Origin: Candidatus Woesearchaeota archaeon
Lineage (GTDB): Archaea; Nanobdellota; Nanobdellia; Woesearchaeales; DSVV01
Assembly (NCBI GenBank): GCA_016205905.1
Contig: JACQSP010000102.1
Coordinates: 1 to 6,813, forward strand
Direction: 5' to 3'
Length of the DNA: 6,813 nucleotides
Shown here: positions 1-5,676 of the stretch, piece after piece
How positions within the stretch are numbered: position 1 is the first letter of the stretch
How the letters are laid out: every line of letters starts with the position of its first letter
Program-made: the position numbers and the translations under genes
Notes under the pieces: model-generated
What the model saw: only the letters and a program-made list of their open reading frames with translations
The model's database searches: none
What the model was told of the DNA's origin: nothing

Positions 1-32
1 ATATTTATACAAATCGTGTCACTTATTATATT

Positions 33-71
33 TGTCGGACATAACAAATGTATAACTATTTATGTCCGACA
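33..71. repeat. 12-bp perfect inverted repeat (hairpin element, copy A)
   Basis: The arms TGTCGGACATAA (33-44) and TTATGTCCGACA (60-71) are perfectly complementary across a 15-base loop. Inside, GGAC (37-40) is followed 9 bases later by GTAT (50-53). The same layout recurs at 4178-4194 and 6381-6398 on the plus strand and at 6440-6457 on the minus strand, so this looks like one member of a dispersed family. The T-rich run at 105-115 lies 34 bases downstream, so the hairpin could also help end transcription of a gene left of the window. Its function is not known. Confidence 0.7.
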
Positions 72-74
72 TTA

Positions 75-102
75 TAGCACCTAGCCACTAGCACCCAGCA
101 CC
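75..102. repeat. Degenerate heptanucleotide tandem repeat, four units
   Basis: Four consecutive seven-base units read TAGCACC, TAGCCAC, TAGCACC and CAGCACC, followed by a partial TA. The unit differs by only one or two bases between copies, and the sequence is clearly richer in C than its surroundings. It starts four bases after the inverted repeat at 33-71. No function can be assigned. Confidence 0.65.
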
Positions 103-104
103 TA

Positions 105-115
105 TTTTTATTTTT
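105..115 (+). terminator. T-rich tract, possible archaeal terminator for an upstream gene
   Basis: TTTTTATTTTT on the plus strand is the kind of T-rich stretch at which archaeal RNA polymerase terminates. It would end a transcript entering from the left edge. No coding sequence is visible upstream in the window, so there is nothing to confirm that it is used. The stretch from here to the topA promoter (about 116-212) holds two short stem-loops (125-140 and 138-152) and no supportable gene. Confidence 0.3.
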
Positions 116-212
116 CATGAGACGGTGGACTGCGTCCCACAAACTGGTTGTGAGCAGTAAAAAACATTAATTGGCTATAAAAATGAATTTAGCACTATTC
201 ACCCCCTTCTTT

Positions 213-230
213 CCAAAACTTTTTATATAA
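213..230 (+). promoter_or_regulatory. topA promoter (BRE/TATA)
   Basis: TTTTATATAA at 221-230 is a good archaeal TATA box, preceded by the A-rich CCAAAACT at 213-220 in the BRE position. The usual spacing of about 25 bases puts the transcription start near 250-255. This leaves a leader of about 20 bases that contains GAGG at 259-262 ahead of the ATG at 274. The start site is inferred from spacing, not seen. Confidence 0.65.
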
Positions 231-273
231 CTACCCTATTTTTTAATGATAATTTAATGAGGAATTGTATAAA

Positions 274-2451
274 ATGACCTACGAACTAATTATTTGTGAA
301 AAGCCAAACGCTGCAAATAAGATAGCTTTTGCTCTCGCTGACGGAAAGCCAATCAAAGAAAATATTGCAGGTGTTCCATTCTACAAAGTTACTCACGGCA
401 GCAAAGATATTGTAGTTGGGTGTGCTGTAGGCCATCTTTACACACTTGCAGAGAAAAATAAAAAAGGATGGACTTATCCTATATTTGACGTCGAGTGGGT
501 GCAAAGCTCTGCAGTCAACAAGGAAGCCAGCTATTCTTCAAAGTATGTAACTGCACTAAAAAAACTGGCAAAGGATGCGTCTTCATTATGCGTGGCCACA
601 GATTATGATATTGAAGGTGAAGTTATCGGATTTAATGTTGTAAAACATATCTGCAAAAAACCTGACGCAAAAAGAATGAAGTTTTCTACATTAACAACAG
701 ATGAATTAAGAGAAAGTTATGAGCATGCATCTCCTACACTAAACTGGGGACAGGTTAATGCAGGGCTTACAAGGCATGAGTTAGACTGGTATTACGGCAT
801 TAATCTCAGCAGGGCATTATCATTGTCAATAAAAAAAGCAGGAAGCTTTAAGATTTTAAGCTCTGGGCGTGTTCAAGGGCCAGCCCTGAAAATTATAGTC
901 GACAGAGAAAAAGAAATTTTGGCATTTAAACCAGAGCCCTTCTGGCAGATAATGGGAATTTGGAGCAAGAATAAGGCAAATGTAGAGGCATGGCATAAAG
1001 AAGACAAGTTTTGGGAAAAAGAAAAAGCAGAAAAAATAATGCAGAATATTAAAGGAGAAAAAAAAGCAAAGATTGAGTCCATAGAAAAGGCAGAATTTAA
1101 TCAAATGCCGCCTGTGCCTTTTGATTTAACAACACTTCAAATAGAATCTTACAGGTGCTTTAAAATCCAGCCAAGCGAGACTTTGAATATTGCCCAAGAA
1201 TTATATTTGGCAGGAGTCATTTCTTATCCGAGAACTTCTTCACAACAATTGCCGCCTGAGATAGGATATAAAAAGATATTAAACAAACTTTCTGGCAATA
1301 GTAATTATAAAAAATTTACAGACCAATTATTATCAAAACTACTTAAGCCATACAACGGCAAAAAAACAGACCCTGCACATCCTGCTATATTTCCAACAGG
1401 CAATTTTGTTGAGCTTGATGGAAGACAATTAAAGGTGTTTGATCTTATTGTAAAAAGATTTTTGGCAACATTTGCAGAGCCTGCTGTGAGAGAATCTGTT
1501 ACCATAAAATTAGATATTAAAGCAGAGATATTTATTTCAAAAGGAGTAAGAACTATTAAAAAAGGATGGCACGACTTCTATGCGCCTTATGTGACATTAG
1601 AAGAGCAGGAATTGCCACATGTTGAACAGAAAGAAATTGTTGATGTGAAAAATATAGATATGATGGAGAAAGAAACTCAGCCGCCGAAACGATATACTGC
1701 AGCTTCAATAATCAAAGATCTTGAAAAAAGAAATTTGGGTACAAAAAGCACAAGGGCTGCTGTAGTTGATACATTATTTCATAGAGGATATATAACCGGG
1801 CAGCCAATGGAAGCAACAAAATTAGGCATTCATACTATTGAAACACTGGAAAAATACTGCGAAAGCATTATTGACGAGCAATTAACAAAACATTTTGAAG
1901 ATGAGATGGAATTAATAAGGGAAAACAAAAAGAAAAATACAGATGTTTTGGAAGAGGCAAAGCATGTTCTTACAAAGATATTAGACAAATTCAAAAAAAA
2001 TGAAAAAGAGATTGGCCAAGGGTTGTTTGGAGCATTCAAAGATGCAGAAGAAGCTGAGAATACTGTCGGAGAATGCCCAATATGCCATGCTGGAAAATTA
2101 ATGATAAAAAGAGGCAGGTATGGCAGGTTTATTGCCTGTGACAAATATCCTGAATGCAAAACAACGTTTAACCTGCCATCAACTGGAAAAGTAAAAACTT
2201 CTGAAAAAATCTGCGAGTTATGCAATCATCCTATGATAAAAATAATTCAAGGCAGAAAAGCGCAGGAGGTATGCATTAACTTAAACTGTAAGTCAAAAAC
2301 TGGCAAAACAGAAACAGAATTAAAGCAGCTGGAAAAAGCAGATAAGAAATGCCCTAAATGCGGCAAAGCAATGATATTAAGAAAATCTGTGTATGGCCAA
2401 TTCTACGGATGTTCTGGTTATCCTAACTGCAAGACTATTGAGAAGATATAG
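274..2451 (+). CDS. topA: DNA topoisomerase I, archaeal type IA, with three C-terminal zinc ribbons
   Basis: A complete 725-residue enzyme that relaxes DNA by cutting one strand through a 5'-phosphotyrosine link. The Toprim domain starts ELIICEKP (metal-binding Glu9) and carries DYDIEGE (Asp110, Asp112, Glu114), where many relatives have DPDREGE. GRVQ is at 198-201, the active tyrosine is Tyr318 in ISYPRTSS, AHPAIFPT is at 368-375, and the conserved LEKRNLGTKST region starts at about 483. Three zinc ribbons follow: Cys601/604/622/628, Cys647/650/667/672 and Cys693/696/713/719. An in-frame TTG at 265 would add three residues, but it lies only two bases from the GAGG at 259-262. The ATG at 274 has a better, if slightly long, spacing and is preferred. 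The gene has its own promoter and converges with the ATPase gene. Its last 46 codons have a diverged orphan copy at 3989-4129. Confidence 0.97.
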   Translation: MTYELIICEKPNAANKIAFALADGKPIKENIAGVPFYKVTHGSKDIVVGCAVGHLYTLAEKNKKGWTYPIFDVEWVQSSAVNKEASYSSKYVTALKKLAKDASSLCVATDYDIEGEVIGFNVVKHICKKPDAKRMKFSTLTTDELRESYEHASPTLNWGQVNAGLTRHELDWYYGINLSRALSLSIKKAGSFKILSSGRVQGPALKIIVDREKEILAFKPEPFWQIMGIWSKNKANVEAWHKEDKFWEKEKAEKIMQNIKGEKKAKIESIEKAEFNQMPPVPFDLTTLQIESYRCFKIQPSETLNIAQELYLAGVISYPRTSSQQLPPEIGYKKILNKLSGNSNYKKFTDQLLSKLLKPYNGKKTDPAHPAIFPTGNFVELDGRQLKVFDLIVKRFLATFAEPAVRESVTIKLDIKAEIFISKGVRTIKKGWHDFYAPYVTLEEQELPHVEQKEIVDVKNIDMMEKETQPPKRYTAASIIKDLEKRNLGTKSTRAAVVDTLFHRGYITGQPMEATKLGIHTIETLEKYCESIIDEQLTKHFEDEMELIRENKKKNTDVLEEAKHVLTKILDKFKKNEKEIGQGLFGAFKDAEEAENTVGECPICHAGKLMIKRGRYGRFIACDKYPECKTTFNLPSTGKVKTSEKICELCNHPMIKIIQGRKAQEVCINLNCKSKTGKTETELKQLEKADKKCPKCGKAMILRKSVYGQFYGCSGYPNCKTIEKI

Positions 2452-2624
2452 TCTACATAATTTGATGTAACTTATTAAGCCGAGATGCAATCTCTAAATT
2501 CTTATATGAATAGGTATATATTTTTATGTAATTTCACAAGGATAGAATTATTGTAAATTTAATTAAAATCTTCTCGTCTAAATTTACAATCTTTCAGATT
2601 AAATCTGCCATAATATGAAATTTT
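2452..2624. other. Convergent intergenic region with several small inverted repeats
   Basis: This 173-base gap lies between the stops of topA and the ATPase gene and holds no gene. On the plus strand a small stem-loop, GAGAT-GCA-ATCTC (2482-2494), is followed by a T-rich run ending near 2525, a possible weak topA terminator. A 12-bp perfect inverted repeat lies at 2550-2590. CAGATT-A-AATCTG (2595-2607) and ATGAAA-TT-TTTCAT (2615-2628) are palindromes close to the end of the ATPase gene. Together they may serve as a two-way termination zone, but no strong T-tract follows any of them. Confidence 0.5.
2550..2590. repeat. 12-bp perfect inverted repeat between convergent genes
   Basis: ATTGTAAATTTA (2550-2561) is complementary to TAAATTTACAAT (2579-2590) across a 17-base loop. 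The arm and loop sizes resemble the hairpins at 33-71 and 6379-6417, but the GGAC...GTAT core of those sites is absent, so it is not counted as a member of that family. Its place between two convergent stops suggests a role in transcript ending or mRNA 3' protection. Confidence 0.6.
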
Positions 2625-3890
2625 TCATTTAATCTGCAATATTTCTGGCTCTAATGCCAATCTCCAGAGAGGTATATAAGTGACAGTAATGTCTTCAATT
2701 TTTTCAATCTTATCCTCATTTTCACAAATAATAAATGCCTGTTTTAACTTGTTTACTTTACAAAAATAGATTAAATTTATTAAATCTTCTTTTTTTATGT
2801 TAGCGCTTTTTACTTCAATAGGGATTAGGTTTTTTCCAAAAAGGATAAAATCCACTTCTCTTTTATTTTCACGCCAATAATTTTTTGCATTTAAAATATT
2901 TGCTGCAAAACATTCATAAAGGTTATTCCAACCAAAAGGATACATTAAGTTCCAGTGGTATGGATAGATTCTCTGCAATTTTCTTGACGATGTTAATTGT
3001 TTACCCCTAAAATTTTTTATTTTTATTATGAGATAAGCAAATTCCAAGTAGAATACATGCTTAACAAGTGTCTTTTTACTAATTTTCAAATCTGATGAAA
3101 GATTGTCATAATTAATATACATACCAGGTTCAGAATAAAAAATTTCGATAAGTTTAACTAATAAATCTTCGGATATGTCCTTAAACCTTTCTGGCAGATC
3201 ACTTTTAATAACTTTATCAATAACACTCTCTTTAATATATTTTTTTATTAGAATATCTTCATTCCATTCAACAAGTTCAGGGAATGATTTCCTAAGATAT
3301 TCACTAAATTCTTTTTTTATATCCTCTTTCCACAATTCTTTTTTATTTAAATCAAACTTCAGGTTTTTTAATTCAATAAACTCTATAAAACTTAAAGGCA
3401 GCACATTTATCAAGAAATACCTGCCTACTAAAGATGACATCGCTTCTTTTTCTAAAATAGCTGAACTTGAGCCTGAAATAATAAATTTAATGTTTGGAAA
3501 ACTGTCATAAATCAGTTTCAACTCATTCTGCCATTCTTTATGCTTCTGAATCTCATCCAAAAATACAAAAATCTTCTCTTTTTCCCATTCAATGTTTGTT
3601 ACCTGTTTATAGCCATTAAGGATGGAAGTTATACTTTCAACATCCAAATCAAAAGAAAAATAAATTATATGTTCAGGGTTTTTATTTTTAAGCAGCTCAT
3701 TTATTACTTGAAATATTAACGTGCTTTTGCCAACCCTTCTTAAACCAGATAATAATAAAATCTGCCTATAACTTAATAAAGAGGTTATTTCATTAAATAC
3801 CTTTCTTCTGTAAGATTTTGTTAATTCTTTGCTTATTGTTTTTTCTTTCCACCATGGATTAATTGTTTTTAATAATGCAGATATTTCCAT
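2625..3890 (-). CDS. AAA-type ATPase of the AAA_14/DUF4143 family
   Basis: A complete 421-residue cytoplasmic P-loop ATPase. The Walker A motif is GLRRVGKST (49-57, Lys55). Walker B is IFVFLDEIQ (107-115, Asp112/Glu113), a sensor-like strand IISGSSS follows at 137-143, and a conserved Arg157 is in LVGRYF. A winged-helix-like stretch spans about 258-290. The C-terminal DUF4143 part has the restriction-endonuclease-like pattern EVDFI (Asp347) then IPIEVKS (Glu359, Lys361). Length and motif order fit the family. These ATPases are common, often multicopy, in archaea and bacteria, and their substrates are mostly unknown. A DNA-linked or toxin-antitoxin-like role has been suggested for some, but nothing here decides it. 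The ATG at 3888-3890 has no Shine-Dalgarno, which fits a nearly leaderless mRNA. Operator-like palindromes overlap the promoter, so autoregulation is plausible. Pieces of the topA 3' end lie on both sides of the gene. Confidence 0.92.
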   Translation of the reverse strand: MEISALLKTINPWWKEKTISKELTKSYRRKVFNEITSLLSYRQILLLSGLRRVGKSTLIFQVINELLKNKNPEHIIYFSFDLDVESITSILNGYKQVTNIEWEKEKIFVFLDEIQKHKEWQNELKLIYDSFPNIKFIISGSSSAILEKEAMSSLVGRYFLINVLPLSFIEFIELKNLKFDLNKKELWKEDIKKEFSEYLRKSFPELVEWNEDILIKKYIKESVIDKVIKSDLPERFKDISEDLLVKLIEIFYSEPGMYINYDNLSSDLKISKKTLVKHVFYLEFAYLIIKIKNFRGKQLTSSRKLQRIYPYHWNLMYPFGWNNLYECFAANILNAKNYWRENKREVDFILFGKNLIPIEVKSANIKKEDLINLIYFCKVNKLKQAFIICENEDKIEKIEDITVTYIPLWRLALEPEILQIK

Positions 3891-3894
3891 TTTA

Positions 3895-3983
3895 TCAGTT
3901 TCTTAGGGGGAACTAATATATATAGTTTTCGTTTCCCACAGGAAACTAATAAATACAATTTTAGTTTCCTACAGGAAACTAAT
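3895..3983. promoter_or_regulatory. Three-unit palindrome array at a 33-bp period (candidate operator)
   Basis: Three units begin at 3897, 3930 and 3963, exactly 33 bases apart, with 12-base spacers between 21-base cores. The unit farthest from the gene is perfect: TTAGTTTCC (3961-3969), TACA, GGAAACTAA (3974-3982). The middle unit (3928-3949) has one arm mismatch. The unit nearest the ATPase start (3895-3916) has three, and its edge lies only four bases from the ATG. Thirty-three bases is close to three helical turns, so dimers on successive units would sit on roughly the same face of the DNA. The TATA box lies between the first and second units, so binding should block initiation. The binding protein is unknown. 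The ATPase itself, through its winged-helix-like part, is a candidate by inference. Confidence 0.75.
3914..3930 (-). promoter_or_regulatory. ATPase promoter (TATA box, near-leaderless)
   Basis: Read on the minus strand, GAAAAC (BRE position) is followed by TATATATATTA at 3924-3914. The box centre lies about 30 bases upstream of the ATG at 3890, so transcription should begin only a few bases before the start codon. This agrees with the lack of any Shine-Dalgarno. The box lies in the spacer between the first and second palindromic units and runs into the first one. Confidence 0.6.
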
Positions 3984-3988
3984 ATTGA

Positions 3989-4129
3989 AAACAAGAAATA
4001 AAAAAGCATGAGAACACAGAGAAGAAATGTCCAAAATGTGGAAAAGCAATGATGCTGAGAAAATCATTGTATAGTCAATTCTGGGGATGTTCTGGTTATC
4101 CTAATTGCAAGACTATTGAGAAGATATGA
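3989..4129 (+). pseudogene. Orphan duplicate of the topA 3' end (third zinc ribbon)
   Basis: Translated in frame from 3989, this stretch gives 46 residues ending in a zinc ribbon and a TGA stop. From 4022 to the stop it aligns without gaps to topA 2344-2451. By hand count 92 of 108 bases match and 31 of 35 residues match, with all four ribbon cysteines kept. Residue similarity continues weakly back to 3989, and an in-frame TGA at 3986-3988 closes the frame. There is no ATG, GTG or TTG before the first CPKC, so it is probably not translated as a ribbon protein. Most changes are synonymous or conservative (I/M, V/L, G/S, Y/W), so the two copies diverged while under selection. That fits a piece of a related topA better than a recent local duplication. 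The last 14 sense codons differ at only one base. Confidence 0.85.
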
Positions 4130-4144
4130 AACTATAAATATACT

Positions 4145-4174
4145 AAAAGCGCAAAATAATCGAACATTATTGCG
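4145..4174 (-). terminator. Possible terminator of the surface-protein operon
   Basis: On the minus strand, CGCAATAAT, a GTTCG loop and ATTATTTTGCG form a stem with a two-base bulge, followed at once by CTTTT. It lies about 55 bases after the stop codon of the 455-residue surface-protein gene. The T-run is short, so the call is tentative. Confidence 0.35.
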
Positions 4175-4194
4175 GTGGACTTTGAGTTTTGTAT
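4175..4194 (+). repeat. Half hairpin element (copy E)
   Basis: Starting at GTGGACTTT, 16 of 20 bases match the element at 6379-6398, including GGAC at 4178-4181 region and GTAT at 4191-4194 with ten bases between as in that copy. No complementary right arm is found within the next 50 bases, so it appears to be a half or decayed copy. It lies between the topA remnant and the 3' end of the surface-protein gene. Confidence 0.45.
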
Positions 4195-4229
4195 AAGATC
4201 TGTCAAACTAACTTTAGGGGTTTGTAAAC

Positions 4230-5597
4230 TCACACCTTCTTTTTCACCAAATAGATTATTGTTCCTAACAAAATAAGTATTACAACAATATAAAACAAAA
4301 TAGCAATTGTTTCGCTTGCCAGAAATCTGTAATTTACGCTTGGAATAATTGAAAGCATAATATAAGCAATAGGGAAAGGTACACCAAGCAGTTTCTTTGT
4401 GGTTTTCTTGAATTCTTTTAACATCTTGTCTGCTTTATACCTTTTAACAAGCACCAAGACAAGATATAATGCTAATATATATGAAATATTGGCTAATGTT
4501 GTTATTAATCTTGATGAGTTCTCTATTGTTACAACACTGCTGGGGTTTGTGTCGCCAGATATTGCCCTGTCAAGGTTATATGTTATTGTAACAACTTCAT
4601 CTTTCTTTAAATCACCTAATTCTTTTTTTACCAAAGGATCTTCTTCAATAAGTATAAATTGTGAGTGTTTATCTTCAAAATCAGCATCACCAAAACCACC
4701 CTCACTCTCAAAATTAATTTCTCTGATATTTTCTGCAACTGATTTTGGGAAATATTCGTAAAGAACTAATCCTTTGATGTCTTTTAATGCTTTTATTGTT
4801 GTTTCATATGTTGTTTTTTCTTTTCCGGTTTTGTCTATTGCTAAAGTTCTTGTTTTTGAGATTTCTACTGACTGCAGCGCTTTTGTTTTGTCAGAAGTTC
4901 TTACTGGAAGAAATGTGTCAGGCGGATTGTTTACTACAGTTTCTTTCAAATAGGAGGTTTCTGTTGTTTCTTTATTTATTTCTTTTAAGTTTTCTTCATT
5001 TATTTTTTCTTTGCTTTGTTCAGTTGTTTCTTCTATATTTTCATTTTCTGTTTCTTTTTCATCATTTGTTTCTGTGAGGTTAGTTCCAGCATTTTGAGAA
5101 TCAGGCTCATTACTGCTTTCTTTATTTTTTTCGTCATTTGCTTCAATAATTTCTGTTGCTTTTAAATAACTCGTATCAATATTATTATTCATTGCAGTAT
5201 CTGGGGAATTCTCAAGAATAATTCCTATCCTGTTATTATTTAAGATATTATTAGCAATGCTTATTTTTGTTGAATCCTCTACATAAATGCCTGTTGAAAA
5301 ATCTTTAATATCGCAGTTAATTATTGTTATATTATTCTTTTCCTCTATTTTAATTCCTATACCGCTAAACTCACCAATTATTTTTGCATTGTTGCAGTTT
5401 AGCAGAACATCATCATTGCCAATAATTATTCCTTCATTAATATTGTAATCTGCTGTGCATAGCTCTGTATTTTTATCTATAACAAAATTATTTGATGCAA
5501 GATTACTTGGTGGAGCAATGCATTCTCCAACGGCAAAACTAGCGAGAAGTATTAATACTATTACAGATATTATAACTAAACTGCCTCTTTTTTTCAT
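4230..5597 (-). CDS. Secreted, membrane-anchored surface protein with beta-helix-like repeats and a PGF-pre-PGF-like domain
   Basis: A 455-residue protein with a Sec signal peptide at about 1-24 (MKKRG then a hydrophobic core). Residues 45-140 contain short repeats rich in N, I and G (DVLLNCNN, NITIINCDI, STGIYVEDS, NRIGIILEN) like NosD/PbH1 right-handed beta-helix rungs, but only about four, far fewer than usual. Residues 148-225 are a Glu/Asn/Thr/Lys low-complexity linker between two TSYLKxT motifs (142, 214). Residues 243-343 (YEYFPKSVAENIREI, then EEDPLVKKELGDLKKDEVVTITY) resemble the PGF-pre-PGF domain of archaeal surface proteins. Three membrane helices follow at about 368-385, 403-420 and 430-450, with a KKK tail. 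N-glycosylation sequons are at Asn89, 173, 360 and 370. No Shine-Dalgarno precedes the ATG. It is probably cotranscribed with the gene 79 bases upstream. Its partner and exact role are unknown. Confidence 0.85.
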   Translation of the reverse strand: MKKRGSLVIISVIVLILLASFAVGECIAPPSNLASNNFVIDKNTELCTADYNINEGIIIGNDDVLLNCNNAKIIGEFSGIGIKIEEKNNITIINCDIKDFSTGIYVEDSTKISIANNILNNNRIGIILENSPDTAMNNNIDTSYLKATEIIEANDEKNKESSNEPDSQNAGTNLTETNDEKETENENIEETTEQSKEKINEENLKEINKETTETSYLKETVVNNPPDTFLPVRTSDKTKALQSVEISKTRTLAIDKTGKEKTTYETTIKALKDIKGLVLYEYFPKSVAENIREINFESEGGFGDADFEDKHSQFILIEEDPLVKKELGDLKKDEVVTITYNLDRAISGDTNPSSVVTIENSSRLITTLANISYILALYLVLVLVKRYKADKMLKEFKKTTKKLLGVPFPIAYIMLSIIPSVNYRFLASETIAILFYIVVILILLGTIIYLVKKKV

Positions 5598-5676
5598 TAT
5601 CTTTTTAATTTACTCTTAGTTTGTTTATCTTATTTTCTTTCTCTTCTCAACTATTCTCTTAACCACTATCTTTTGA

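Noticed and set aside
121..155. tRNA or other structured RNA gene in the GC-richer patch
   Set aside because: There are two short stem-loops only; no cloverleaf, TPsiC-like arm or other RNA family signature could be found.
117..170. Small open frame of 17 residues starting at the ATG at 117
   Set aside because: It is very short, has no Shine-Dalgarno, overlaps two short stem-loops and resembles nothing recognisable.
265..273. TTG at 265 as the topA start
   Set aside because: The GAGG at 259-262 is only two bases away, while the ATG at 274 starts right at the conserved TYELIICEKP Toprim strand.
3175..3510. Plus-strand open frame opposite the ATPase gene
   Set aside because: It is the antisense of a gene with clear Walker motifs, is rich in Ser/Phe/Ile as antisense of AT-rich coding often is, and shows no start signals.
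3895..3983. CRISPR array reading of the 33-bp periodic repeats
   Set aside because: There are only three units, the spacers are 12 bases, the repeat is a full palindrome, and no cas gene is nearby. The units sit exactly on a promoter, so an operator is a much better fit.
4008..4052. Possible start codon (ATG at 4008) for the topA-like zinc ribbon fragment
   Set aside because: It is in a different frame from the ribbon and stops after 14 codons. The in-frame ATG at 4049 would lose the first two cysteines.
4787..5077. Plus-strand frame rich in Leu and Phe opposite the acidic linker
   Set aside because: It is the antisense shadow of Glu/Lys-rich codons in the surface-protein gene; its hydrophobicity is a by-product of that composition.
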